A DNA stretch of 64,000 bases. Source: Pseudomonas fontis. GTDB lineage: Bacteria; Pseudomonadota; Gammaproteobacteria; Pseudomonadales; Pseudomonadaceae. The notes beneath the pieces are model-generated. The model had not been told where the DNA came from. It worked only from the letters and a program-made list of their open reading frames with translations, and ran no database searches. Shown here piece after piece: positions 25,996 through 34,512 of this stretch. The translations under genes were made by a program, and so were the position numbers. The stretch is taken from positions 62,001-126,000 of the forward strand of contig NZ_JAMDGY010000053.1 of NCBI RefSeq assembly GCF_028656955.1, read 5' to 3'. Position 1 is the first letter of the stretch. Every line of letters begins with the position of its first letter.

Positions 25996-27345
25996 TTAGA
26001 GGAACACGAACTTGGCAATGAAGATCGCGCACAGTACCCACAGGCTGGCCGAGACTTCCTTGTAGCGCCCCGTACCTGCCTTGAGCACGACATAGGTAAT
26101 GAAGCCAAGGGCAATCCCGTCAGCCACCGAGAAGGTCAGCGGCATCATGATCGCGGTCACGATTGCTGGAATGCTGTCAGTCGCTTCATCCCAGTCGATA
26201 TGGGCCATGCTGCCCATCATCAGCATCGCGACATAGATCAGCGCACCCGCCGTGGCGTAGGCCGGGATCATCCCCGCCAATGGTGCGAAGAACATCGCTG
26301 CAATAAACAGCAGGCCGACCACTACGGCCGTCAACCCGGTCCGGCCACCGGCCGCCACACCTGCCGCGCTTTCTACATAGCTGGTAACCGGCGGAACACC
26401 CACCACGGCACCAAACACGCTGGACGCACTGTCCGCTTTCAGCGCCCGAGACAGGTTCTCGATGCGCCCGTCAGCATTCACCAGGTTCGCTCGCTGCGCC
26501 ACGCCCATCAGCGTACCGGCGGTGTCGAACATGTGCACGAAGAGGAAAGCCAGTACCACGGCGATCATGCTGACGTTGAACACGCCCTTGACGTCCATGG
26601 CCATCCAGGTCGGTGCCAGGCTTGGCGGCAGCGAGAACACGCCACCGTATTCGACCAGCCCCAGCCCCCAGCCCGCGAGGGTGACGGCGATGATGCTGAT
26701 CAGGATGGCGCCAAACACGCGGCGATAGCTGAGCACCGCAATCATCAGGAAGCAGATGGCGGCCAGCAGTGGGCCAGGCTCATGCAGCGAGCCCAGCTTG
26801 ACCAGCGTGGCCGGGCTGTCAACGATGATGCCCGCCGTTTTGAGACCGATCAGCCCGAGGAACAATCCGACGCCGGCGCCCATGGCGTGGCGAAGGCTGA
26901 CCGGGATGCTGTTGAGCAGCCATTCGCGCACGCGGGAAAGGGTCAGGAACATGAACAGCACCCCGGAAACAAACACCGCACCCAGTGCGGCCTCCCAGGT
27001 GTAGCCCATGGTGCCAACCACGGTGTAGGTGAAGAAGGCGTTCAGCCCCATGCCGGGTGCCAGGCCAACCGGCCAGTTGGCATACAGCCCCATCAACAGG
27101 CAACCCAGTGCCGCGGCGATACAGGTCGCGACAAATGCAGCACCATGGTCGATGCCGGCATCGGCCATGATGTTGGGGTTGACGAAGATGATGTATGCCA
27201 TCGTGATGAAGGTCGTCAGGCCCGCAATCATCTCGGTCTTGACGGTAGTGCCGTGTAGCTTGAGTTTGAAAATCCGCTCCAGCAAGCTCGTTTCGAGCGG
27301 CGGAGCAAGATCCAGCGTAGGGGCGTCGGATTTGCGGCTTTCCAC
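25996..27345 (-). CDS. AzgA-type adenine/guanine/hypoxanthine permease
   Basis: A 449-residue inner-membrane transporter of the NCS2/AzgA-like cluster (PbuG, AdeP, GhxP). Characteristic motifs are ITMAYIIFVNPNI, GLAPGMGLNAFFTYTVV, the TM8 segment LFVHMFDTAGTLMGVA and the TM10 SYVESAAGVAAGGRTGLTA. The start is a GTG at 27345 with GGAG eight bases upstream. It is separate from the NCS2 urate-type carrier at 20-21 kb, so the locus imports both purine bases and urate/xanthine. A TTGTATACAA operator lies 143 bases upstream, next to the divergent GntR gene. Confidence 0.9.
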   Translation of the reverse strand: MESRKSDAPTLDLAPPLETSLLERIFKLKLHGTTVKTEMIAGLTTFITMAYIIFVNPNIMADAGIDHGAAFVATCIAAALGCLLMGLYANWPVGLAPGMGLNAFFTYTVVGTMGYTWEAALGAVFVSGVLFMFLTLSRVREWLLNSIPVSLRHAMGAGVGLFLGLIGLKTAGIIVDSPATLVKLGSLHEPGPLLAAICFLMIAVLSYRRVFGAILISIIAVTLAGWGLGLVEYGGVFSLPPSLAPTWMAMDVKGVFNVSMIAVVLAFLFVHMFDTAGTLMGVAQRANLVNADGRIENLSRALKADSASSVFGAVVGVPPVTSYVESAAGVAAGGRTGLTAVVVGLLFIAAMFFAPLAGMIPAYATAGALIYVAMLMMGSMAHIDWDEATDSIPAIVTAIMMPLTFSVADGIALGFITYVVLKAGTGRYKEVSASLWVLCAIFIAKFVFL

Positions 27346-27487
27346 AGCGTGTACTCCTCAAGTCTTTCTTATTGTTCAGAGCCGGGTCCTGCGCACGCAC
27401 TAGGGGACTCTGGAGGGGGTGAGTGGCGCTCGTTCAGACTCGGTTGTTGACCGTGGAGTCAGGAAGTTGCACGAGTGGATTATGCGT

Positions 27488-27497
27488 TTGTATACAA
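27488..27497. promoter_or_regulatory. TTGTATACAA operator upstream of the purine permease
   Basis: A perfect palindrome extended to 12 bases (TTTGTATACAAA, 27487-27498), identical in its core to the puuE site. Confidence 0.65.
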
Positions 27498-27585
27498 ATA
27501 ATGCAAATAATGTTTTCGTTGTTGTGCGTGCAATATGCTGTGGAGCCGCTATAAAGGCTATCGCCCCCTGCAGAAATCGCTGCGC

Positions 27586-27595
27586 CTGTGTACAA
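27586..27595. promoter_or_regulatory. CTGTGTACAA operator upstream of the GntR gene
   Basis: Nine of ten bases equal the hiuH site. It lies 108 bases before the regulator start, suggesting autoregulation. It is the weakest member of the set. Confidence 0.5.
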
Positions 27596-27702
27596 TGCGC
27601 CAATACCTTTATCGTTTAATTTTCTATCCAGGACTTGCCTTCGCCCTACTGGCTGGTATTACAGTCAGGGTCCGATAGGCGGATCTCCGTGCTCGAGTGC
27701 CC

Positions 27703-28470
27703 ATGAACGAACAGCTGCAACCTCTCAAGAAACCCACGCGTGTCGGCAAGGCCGGCCGTAGCGGCACCCAGGACGATATCGTCTACGCGCATATTTTCGA
27801 GGCCATCCTCGAGCAACGTCTCGCGCCGGGTACCAAGTTGAGCGAGGAAGCGCTGGGCGAGATCTTTGGCGTCAGCCGCACCATCATTCGTCGCGCGTTG
27901 TCGCGCCTGGCCCACGAAAGCGTGGTGCTGTTGCGCCCCAACCGTGGTGCCGTGGTTGCCAGCCCGACGGTCGAGGAAGCCCGCCAGGTGTTCTTCTCGC
28001 GTCGTATGGTCGAACGCGCGATCACTGAGCTTGCGGTGCTGCACGCCACCCCTGAGCAATTGAACGAACTGCGCCTGATGGTCCGTGAAGAGCGCGACAG
28101 CTTCTCGCGTGGCGACCGTGGCGCCGGCATTCGTCTTTCCGGCGAGTTCCACCTCAAGCTGGCCGAGGCGGCAGGTAATGCCCCGTTGATCAGCTTCCAG
28201 CGCAGCCTGGTCTCGCAAACCTCGTTGATCATTGCCCAGTACGAAAGCGGCAACCGCTCGCATTGCTCGTACGACGAGCACATGCAGTTGATCGACGCCA
28301 TCGAGGCGCGCGATGCCGAGCAGGCCGTGAGCCTGATGATGCATCACATGGACCACATCGACAGCAAGCTCAACCTCGATGAGGAAAGCGCTTCCGATGA
28401 CCTGCACGCAGTGTTCTCGCACTTGCTGCAAACCAAGAAGCGTGGTGGCTCGGTCTCGGCCAAGGGCTGA
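27703..28470 (+). CDS. GntR-family (FCD) regulator of the purine/urate locus
   Basis: A 255-residue regulator. The winged helix is at residues ~25-90 (QDDIVYAHIFEAILEQRL, KLSEEALGEIFGVSRTIIRRALS), followed by an all-helical FCD effector domain with metal/ligand histidines in GEFHLKLAEAAG, HMQLIDAIEARD and MMHHMDHID. I chose ATG 27703; GTG 27697 is in frame. It is divergent from the permease and close to puuE/hiuH; the four palindromes placed before each of these genes suggest it governs them. The effector might be a purine-catabolic intermediate such as urate or allantoate, which is inference only. It converges on topB. Confidence 0.85.
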   Translation: MNEQLQPLKKPTRVGKAGRSGTQDDIVYAHIFEAILEQRLAPGTKLSEEALGEIFGVSRTIIRRALSRLAHESVVLLRPNRGAVVASPTVEEARQVFFSRRMVERAITELAVLHATPEQLNELRLMVREERDSFSRGDRGAGIRLSGEFHLKLAEAAGNAPLISFQRSLVSQTSLIIAQYESGNRSHCSYDEHMQLIDAIEARDAEQAVSLMMHHMDHIDSKLNLDEESASDDLHAVFSHLLQTKKRGGSVSAKG

Positions 28471-28493
28471 GCCTCAGCCCCGACGGTAATTTG

Positions 28494-30416
28494 CTACGAC
28501 TTCGCTTTGGCCTTGGTTTTACGTGGCGCGCCAGTGGTTTTGCGCCGCTTCTTCCATGGTGTCGCGGCCGGCACTGCCGGCCCGCTGATGCGCAGGCTCA
28601 GCCCTGAGCAGCGCTCCACCTGCTTGCTCATCCACGCTGACTGCTTGGCGACAAACTCCTCAAGGGTCATCTCGCCACTTTGCACCATGTCCAGCGCCTG
28701 CTCCCAGATCGCCGTGGTGCCAGGGTCGGCAATCGCGCGCGGCACCGCGTCGATCAGGCTGAATGCTGCCGGCGTCGCCGACAGGGCCTTGCCCTGCTTG
28801 ACCAGGTAGCCGCGATCCAGCAGCCCTTGAATAATCCCCGCCCGCGTCGCCTCGGTGCCTATCCCGGTGGTGTCCTTGAGTTTCTGTTTCAGGCGCGGAT
28901 CGTCCACCAGTTTGGCAACGTTCTTCATTGCCTTGATCAGGTCGCCTTCGGTAAACGGCTTGGGCGGCTGGGTCCAGAGGTCTTTGAGCTGGATGTCGAC
29001 GACGGCGCAATCCTGCCCCTCGGACAAGCTTGGCAGCACCTGCGGCGCCGGCGCTTCACGGCCTTTGGGCGGGGTCAGCGCCTCGGGCAGCGCCCGGCGC
29101 CAGCCCGGCTCGACAATCTGCTTGCCTACCGCGCGCAAGGCGTGCCCGGCACACTCGAAATCGGCCTGGGTACGGTCGTATTCGTGGTTGGGCAGGAACT
29201 GCGCCAGGTACCGCGCACGAATCAGCGTGTAGACGGCCTTGTGCTTGCCCGGCAAACGACTGGGGTCGATTGCTGCTGCGGTGGGGATGATGCCGTGGTG
29301 GGCACTGACCTTGGCGTCGTTCCAGGCCCGTGACTGGCGTTGTGGCTGCAGGTGCCCCTGCAGCGGTGCAAGGCTTGCGTCCGCGCGGCTGAGTGCCGCC
29401 AGTATCGAGCCGGCTTCGGCGTGCTGGCTCAAGGGCAGGTAGCCGCAATCACTGCGCGGGTAGGTGATCACTTTGTGGGTTTCGTAGAGAGCCTGGGCGA
29501 TATCCAGGGTTTCCTGGGCGCCGAGCCCGAGCTTCTTCGAGCAGACTTCCTGCAGGGTGCCCAGGTCGAAGGGCAGCGGGGCGGCTTCACGCACGCGTTC
29601 CGTGCCGATCTTCATCACCCGTGCTGACGCGGCAGCGCCAATGGCTGCCGCCGCTTGCTGGGCCAGGGCCTGGTTGAGGCAGCGGCCCTGGTCGTCACAG
29701 GTATCTTCCGGTGCGCGCCACTGCGCGTTGAAGACTGTGCCGGCACTGCTCAACTGCACGTCGATGGCCCAGAACGCAACCGGAACGAAATCGGCAATGC
29801 TGCGATCGCGATCCACCACCAGGCGCAGGGTCGGCGTTTGTACCCGGCCGACCGGCAAAACTCCCTGATAACCCGACTGGCGCCCGAGCAGGGTGAACAG
29901 GCGGCTCATGTTCATGCCGATCAGCCAGTCTGCCCGCGAGCGGCCGAGCGCGGAGTGGTAAAGGCTGAAGGTCGCGGCGCCCGGTTTTAGGGTGGCCAGT
30001 GCCTTGCGAATGGAGGCATCGTCCAGGGCCGAAAGCCACAAGCGCTGGATTGGCCCGCGATAGCGGCAATGCTCGACCAGTTCGCGGGCGATCATCTCGC
30101 CCTCGCGGTCGGCGTCCGTGGCAATTACCAGCTCGGCTGCCTCGCCGAGCAGGCGCTTGACCGCCTTGTACTGGCTGGCCGTCTTCGGCTTGACCAGCAT
30201 CTTCCACTTGGCGGGGATGATCGGCAGGTCGGCCAGGACCCAGCGTTTGTAGCGCGCGTCATACGCGTCGGGTGGGGCGGTCTCCAGCAGGTGGCCAATG
30301 CACCAGGTGACGGTCACGCCAGTGCCGACCCAGCAGCCATCGCCACGCCGAGTGGCCCCGAGGACCTTGGCGATGTCTTTTGCCTGGGAGGGTTTTTCGC
30401 AGAGGAACAGGCGCAT
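28494..30416 (-). CDS. topB: DNA topoisomerase III
   Basis: A 640-residue type IA topoisomerase that decatenates replicating chromosomes. The TOPRIM opening MRLFLCEKPSQAKDIAKVLG, the acidic metal site ATDADREGEMIARE and the active-site tyrosine segment ITYPRSDCGYLP are all present. GVLPVGRVQTPTL and GTEATRAGIIQGLLDRGY are further family blocks. The start at 30416 matches the usual N-terminus; the frame extends upstream to 30479 without family similarity. The C-terminus is lysine-rich (KKRRKTTGAPRKTKAKAK) and lacks zinc fingers. It lies 66 bases downstream of the CqsA-like gene on the same strand. Confidence 0.95.
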   Translation of the reverse strand: MRLFLCEKPSQAKDIAKVLGATRRGDGCWVGTGVTVTWCIGHLLETAPPDAYDARYKRWVLADLPIIPAKWKMLVKPKTASQYKAVKRLLGEAAELVIATDADREGEMIARELVEHCRYRGPIQRLWLSALDDASIRKALATLKPGAATFSLYHSALGRSRADWLIGMNMSRLFTLLGRQSGYQGVLPVGRVQTPTLRLVVDRDRSIADFVPVAFWAIDVQLSSAGTVFNAQWRAPEDTCDDQGRCLNQALAQQAAAAIGAAASARVMKIGTERVREAAPLPFDLGTLQEVCSKKLGLGAQETLDIAQALYETHKVITYPRSDCGYLPLSQHAEAGSILAALSRADASLAPLQGHLQPQRQSRAWNDAKVSAHHGIIPTAAAIDPSRLPGKHKAVYTLIRARYLAQFLPNHEYDRTQADFECAGHALRAVGKQIVEPGWRRALPEALTPPKGREAPAPQVLPSLSEGQDCAVVDIQLKDLWTQPPKPFTEGDLIKAMKNVAKLVDDPRLKQKLKDTTGIGTEATRAGIIQGLLDRGYLVKQGKALSATPAAFSLIDAVPRAIADPGTTAIWEQALDMVQSGEMTLEEFVAKQSAWMSKQVERCSGLSLRISGPAVPAATPWKKRRKTTGAPRKTKAKAKS

Positions 30417-30482
30417 GCTCGAACACTGTGGGTGATTGCCGATAACCCATAGCATGCGCAGAGAATCGGGCTCAGGCAAGTT

Positions 30483-31736
30483 TTATCTGGATGGATATAC
30501 AGCCTTGTGTGTCAGCTGTTCTTCATGGGGGCGATGGGGCCAGCGCTCAGGGCGTACCTCTGCGCGGATTGTTGTGCACGCCGCAATGAGTTGTTCAATA
30601 TGTTCATCAGACAAGCCGCTATTTAGTGTCAAGCGTACCAACGCACCGTCTTTTGGCGTTGCGGGCCAGCAGAATACTGAGCCGAATATCCCTCGGTGCT
30701 CCAGTGCGTCACGCAGTTGGATAGTCTCTTTCTCGGTACCGGGGGTCAGTGCGATGATCTGTTCGGTGCCGGTTGAAACATCGTACCCGAGGTCACTGAG
30801 TTTCTCGCGTGTATGGCGCGTGATGCTTTCGAGGCGAGTGCGCCGGTCATCTGCCATAGAGAGGAAGTCCGCAGCGTATTCGAACCACGTCAGCTCATGC
30901 TCGAGCAGTGTCGAGCTGAACGAAGTGGGGTAGGAGTTCATATGGAAGTAGTCCTTGAACGCTGTTGGACATGCAATGACTCCAGCTCTTCCAGCAAAGG
31001 CTTTTGCAAGGCTGACCGTGATGAAATGGACGCGAGGGCCCAGGCCAAGCTCCGAGATCAGGCCGCTGCCGTGTGGCCCGCATACGCCGACTGAATGAGA
31101 TTCGTCGACAACCAAGACGCAGTCGGTTTGTTGTGCGAGATCACAAAATGCGTTCAGCGGGGCAGCGCTGCCGTTGATGCTGTAAATGGCATCAATCACC
31201 AGGACCCCTGGCCCATGCTGGGTGATCAGTTCACAGGCATGGTCCACACTGTTGTGTCTGAAAACCTTGATATCGGCATTGGCAGCTGTGGCCCCATACC
31301 AAAACGAAGGGTGGGCCTGGCGGTCCAGATAGACGGGGATGCTGGGGCCGCTGATGGTTTGCATGAGACCGGTGTTGGCGCCCCAGCCGGACTGGCAAAC
31401 AATGGTGCTCTCGGTGTTCAGAAACTGCGCGAGTTTGTGTTCCAGGCGCGCGATTGGACAGTTGCCATGGTGCAGCGAAAGCGACATCAGCAACTGGTAA
31501 CCAGCCCGCTTGATGGATTGCGCCTGCGCGTCAAGGAGCGAGCGCTCATTGGACAGGCACAGGTAGTCATTGCTTGAAAGATGCAGAGCATTCGTGCCGG
31601 GCACGGTACCGTGCAGGATATGTTGGCCGCCCCAGTCCCGCTGGAATCGTTCCGTGTAGAAACGCTCAATGCGCCGAGCAACAAAATCCGGGAGAGGGGC
31701 TGGGGCGGATGAGGGTGCAGCTGGTTGCGTGCTCAC
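30483..31736 (-). CDS. cqsA: CqsA/LqsA-type alpha-hydroxyketone autoinducer synthase
   Basis: A 417-residue PLP-dependent alpha-oxoamine synthase. Blocks typical of the CqsA branch rather than KBL/BioF are LHLSSNDYLCLSN, CQSGWGANTGLMQTI, VLVVDESHSVGVCGPHGSGL and RGIFGSVFCWPATPKDGALVR. Lys245 in TVSLAKAFAGRAG is the Schiff-base residue. CqsA joins a fatty acyl-CoA with S-adenosylmethionine to start synthesis of CAI-1-type signals; LqsA makes the Legionella analogue LAI-1. GTG 31736 has GAGGAG nine bases upstream. No CqsS/LqsS sensor gene lies in the window. Codon use and G+C are lower than neighbours (sampled 60-base lines at 30601 and 30721 count 48 and 53 % G+C), suggesting transfer. It could instead make a related hydroxyketone or aminoketone of other use. 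Family membership is strong, the product is not known. Confidence 0.85.
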   Translation of the reverse strand: MSTQPAAPSSAPAPLPDFVARRIERFYTERFQRDWGGQHILHGTVPGTNALHLSSNDYLCLSNERSLLDAQAQSIKRAGYQLLMSLSLHHGNCPIARLEHKLAQFLNTESTIVCQSGWGANTGLMQTISGPSIPVYLDRQAHPSFWYGATAANADIKVFRHNSVDHACELITQHGPGVLVIDAIYSINGSAAPLNAFCDLAQQTDCVLVVDESHSVGVCGPHGSGLISELGLGPRVHFITVSLAKAFAGRAGVIACPTAFKDYFHMNSYPTSFSSTLLEHELTWFEYAADFLSMADDRRTRLESITRHTREKLSDLGYDVSTGTEQIIALTPGTEKETIQLRDALEHRGIFGSVFCWPATPKDGALVRLTLNSGLSDEHIEQLIAACTTIRAEVRPERWPHRPHEEQLTHKAVYPSR

Positions 31737-31757
31737 AGGAAATGACTCCTCTTCACG

Positions 31758-31768
31758 TTCAATTTGAA
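31758..31768. promoter_or_regulatory. Palindrome TTCAATTTGAA upstream of the CqsA-like gene
   Basis: An 11-base palindrome 22 bases before the start codon, immediately upstream of the ribosome site. It could be an operator or a translational element, or chance. Confidence 0.3.
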
Positions 31769-31786
31769 GGGAGTAAGCGCTTCATT

Positions 31787-31823
31787 GACGCACCTGACTA
31801 CTGGTAGAAATATCAGGTGCGTC
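31787..31823. terminator. Hairpin between the MHS transporter and the CqsA-like gene
   Basis: Perfect 11-base arms GACGCACCTGA / TCAGGTGCGTC around a 15-base loop, starting 11 bases after the transporter stop. No T tract. It probably insulates the downstream cqsA-like gene. Confidence 0.5.
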
Positions 31824-31833
31824 GGTCATCGCA

Positions 31834-33162
31834 TCAGTTCTTGAAGCTGGAATGCTTGCGCCCCTGGTCACACAGGGCAAACACCACCACGAACACCGCG
31901 GCAATGGCGAGGATCACCACCACGCCATCAGTGGAGTGGGTAGGGGAGCTGGCAACCAGTGCCAGGCCGCCCAGTGGCGCCAGGCCACCGGCAACCGCAG
32001 TGCCGATTTCCCGGCCGGTACCGAAGCCCGACGAACGTGTCTGCGTCGGGAACTGACGGCTGAGGAACGAACCCTGCGGGGCGAACATCATCGGCGCCAG
32101 GATGCCGGTCCCAATGGCAATGGCGATGTAGATCATGGTCGGCTCGCCAGTGTTCAGCAGCGCCATGAACGGGTAGGCGAACAGCACCGAGAAGAACCCG
32201 CCAAACATCAGCACGGTCTTGCTGCTCCAGCGGTCGCACAGCCAGCCGAAGAACGGCACGGCAACGATGGCTACCAGGCTCGCGATGGTCACCGACAGCG
32301 AGGTGACGTGGGCTTCAACACCTTTGTACTGGGTCAGGTAGGCCAGCGAGAAGGTCTTGAAGATGTAGCTCAGCGCGTTGTAGCCAATCGCCACGAAGAA
32401 CACCACGGCCAGGCCCTTGAGGTCATTGCGGAACAAGGCCTTGAGCGGGGATTCGGTGGACTTGGCCGGGGCCTGTTCCAGTTCGGCGAACTGCGGGGTT
32501 TCCGGGATGCTGCTGCGCACCCACAGGCCGACACCGACCAGCACGATGCTGCAGATGAACGGGATCCTCCAGCCGCCGGACAGCATGAACTCGTTGCCAT
32601 TCATGGTCAGCAGGTACACGGTCAACGACGACAGCAGCAGGCCCAGGTTCAGCCCCAGTGCCGGCCAGGCACCCTGGCTGCCGCGCTTGCCTTCGCTGGC
32701 GTGCTCGTAGGAGGTCACCGCCGCACCGGACAGCTCGGCACCCGCGCCAAGGCCCTGGAAGATGCGGATCACCACCAGCAGGATCGGCGCCCAGATGCCG
32801 ATCGAGGCATAGCTGGGGATCAGGCCGATCAGCGTGGTGCACACGCCCATCATGCAGAACGTGATCACCAGTACCTGCTTGCGTCCGAATTTGTCGCCCA
32901 GGTAGCCGAACAGAATGCCGCCAAAGGGGCGGGCAATGAAGCCAATGGCAAAGGTCGAGAAGGCCAGCAGCGAGGCAACCTGCGGGTTGCTCGGGTCGAA
33001 GAAGATCTTCGAGAAGACGATCGCCGCCATGGTCGCGTACAGGTAGAAGTCGTACCACTCCAGCATCGAGCCGAAAATGGTCGCGGCCGCGACTTTGCGC
33101 AGGCGCTTCTTCTTTTGTTCCGGGGTTTCGCTTGCGGTCGGGGCCGCTTCTTGTACCGACAT
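31834..33162 (-). CDS. MHS-family metabolite:H+ symporter (major facilitator)
   Basis: A 442-residue twelve-helix transporter of the ShiA/KgtP/ProP type. The N-terminal FGSMLEWYDFYLYATMAA, the loop GYLGDKFGRKQVLV and RIFQGLGAGAELSGAAV are family hallmarks. It probably imports an organic acid. It lies 45 bases after lhgO on the same strand, so the substrate may be a hydroxy- or dicarboxylate oxidised by that enzyme. This is inferred from context. Confidence 0.85.
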   Translation of the reverse strand: MSVQEAAPTASETPEQKKKRLRKVAAATIFGSMLEWYDFYLYATMAAIVFSKIFFDPSNPQVASLLAFSTFAIGFIARPFGGILFGYLGDKFGRKQVLVITFCMMGVCTTLIGLIPSYASIGIWAPILLVVIRIFQGLGAGAELSGAAVTSYEHASEGKRGSQGAWPALGLNLGLLLSSLTVYLLTMNGNEFMLSGGWRIPFICSIVLVGVGLWVRSSIPETPQFAELEQAPAKSTESPLKALFRNDLKGLAVVFFVAIGYNALSYIFKTFSLAYLTQYKGVEAHVTSLSVTIASLVAIVAVPFFGWLCDRWSSKTVLMFGGFFSVLFAYPFMALLNTGEPTMIYIAIAIGTGILAPMMFAPQGSFLSRQFPTQTRSSGFGTGREIGTAVAGGLAPLGGLALVASSPTHSTDGVVVILAIAAVFVVVFALCDQGRKHSSFKN

Positions 33163-33207
33163 CGAAAGGTTTCCTTATTGTCTTTGTAGTTGGGGAGGCA
33201 GCGGGTT

Positions 33208-34401
33208 TCAGCGGGCGTTGAAGATCCTCTCGGCGATCATTTCGCCGATCGGGATGGCAGAGGTGGCGGCGGGCGAGGGCGCGTTGCAGACGTGCACCAT
33301 GCGTGGCGTTTCGGCGAACAGGAAGTCATGCACCAAGGTGCCGTCACGCATCACCGCCTGCGCGCGGATGCCGGCCTCATAGGGCAGCAGGTCGTCGACT
33401 TCCAGGGATGGGCAGTACTTGCGGCATTGTTCCAGGTAGCCGCGCTTGAACAGCGAGTTCTTCATCTCGGTAGTGCCCGAGCCGAGGTTGTTCCAGATGG
33501 TTTTCCAGAAACCCGGGAAGCTGGCGTAGTCGGCCACGTCGCGCCAATTGATCGAGAACTTGCGGTAGTTCTCCCGGCCCAGCCCCAGTACGGCGTTCGG
33601 CCCGACGGTGACGCTGCCGTCGATCATCCGCGTCAGGTGCACGCCGAGGAACGGCAATTCCGGATCGGGAATCGGGTAGATCAGGTGGTTGACGATGTCG
33701 TTCTTGCTCGCCGGCAGGCGGAAGTATTCGCCACGGAAGGGGATGATCTGGTGGTCTATCTTGACCCCGGCCAGCGCGGCCAGGCGGTCGGACTGCAAGC
33801 CGGCGCAGGCCACCAGTTGCTTGGCACGCCAGACGCGGTCCGGGCTGCTGACGGTGACGTTGTCGCTGCTCTCGTGGATCGCCTTGACCTGGGTGCCCAG
33901 GCAGATTTCCCCGCCAGCCTGCTGGATGACCTTGGCCATGGCCTGGCAGACCTGCTTATAGTCGACGATGCCGGTGGCATCGAGAAACAGCCCGCCAAGG
34001 CCGACGATGTTTGGCTCGCGTGCGCGCAGCTCGCTGGCATCCAGGCGTTCGACCTTCAGCCCGTTCTGTTGGGAGCGCTCGTACAGCGCCTGCATGCGCT
34101 GCACTTCCAGGGCATTGGAGGCCACCAGCAGCTTGCCGCAGACGTCGTACTTGATCGCGTGTTCGTCGCAGAAGTCCTTGGTCGCCTGGGCGCCACGCTT
34201 GCACAAGTCGGCCTTGAGGCTGCCCGGCGCGTAGTAGATGCCGGCATGGATCACGCCGCTGTTGTGCCCGGTCTGGTGGCGGGCCAGGGTGGTTTCCTTT
34301 TCCAGGATGACCAGCGAGGCGCCGGGTTCACGCTTGAGCAGGGCCATGGCGGTGGCGAGGCCAACAATGCCGCCGCCGATGATGCAGTAGTCGTAGATCA
34401 T
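33208..34401 (-). CDS. lhgO: L-2-hydroxyglutarate oxidase-type FAD enzyme LhgO
   Basis: A 397-residue FAD-dependent oxidoreductase of the DAO fold. The dinucleotide motif GGGIVGLATAMAL lies at residues ~9-21, followed by HNSGVIHAGIYYAPGSLKA and RGEYFRLP, characteristic of L-2-hydroxyglutarate dehydrogenases feeding the quinone pool. AAGGTG lies eight bases before the ATG. In P. putida and E. coli lhgO normally follows csiD/glaH in glutarate catabolism; here it is paired with an MHS transporter and a FadR-like regulator instead. The true substrate may therefore be L-2-hydroxyglutarate or a similar 2-hydroxy acid. An operator-like repeat stands 46 bases upstream. Confidence 0.82.
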   Translation of the reverse strand: MIYDYCIIGGGIVGLATAMALLKREPGASLVILEKETTLARHQTGHNSGVIHAGIYYAPGSLKADLCKRGAQATKDFCDEHAIKYDVCGKLLVASNALEVQRMQALYERSQQNGLKVERLDASELRAREPNIVGLGGLFLDATGIVDYKQVCQAMAKVIQQAGGEICLGTQVKAIHESSDNVTVSSPDRVWRAKQLVACAGLQSDRLAALAGVKIDHQIIPFRGEYFRLPASKNDIVNHLIYPIPDPELPFLGVHLTRMIDGSVTVGPNAVLGLGRENYRKFSINWRDVADYASFPGFWKTIWNNLGSGTTEMKNSLFKRGYLEQCRKYCPSLEVDDLLPYEAGIRAQAVMRDGTLVHDFLFAETPRMVHVCNAPSPAATSAIPIGEMIAERIFNAR

Positions 34402-34446
34402 GCAGGTGTCACCTTGCTGTTCTTGTCAGATGGTCTTGCTATCAGG

Positions 34447-34457
34447 TTGTCAGACTA
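34447..34457. promoter_or_regulatory. Operator candidate upstream of lhgO
   Basis: TTGTCAGACTA in the context ATCAGGTTGTCAGAC, which recurs exactly upstream of the regulator gene at 35242-35256. One base breaks the palindrome TTGTCAGACAA. Confidence 0.65.
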
Positions 34458-34512
34458 ATGGTTGCAAAGAAAAGGCGCTGCTACGGCAGCGCCGATCAAT
34501 TCGGCTGTTGGC

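Larger units (their letters stand above)
27346..27702. other. Divergent permease / GntR regulator control region
   Basis: A 357-base spacer, AT-rich near 27470-27535, carrying two operator candidates. I looked for a purine riboswitch fold upstream of the permease and did not recognise one. Confidence 0.55.

Noticed and set aside
27346..27487. Possible purine riboswitch before the permease gene
   Set aside because: I could not find the conserved junction loops of purine or NMT1-type riboswitches, and operator palindromes explain the control better.
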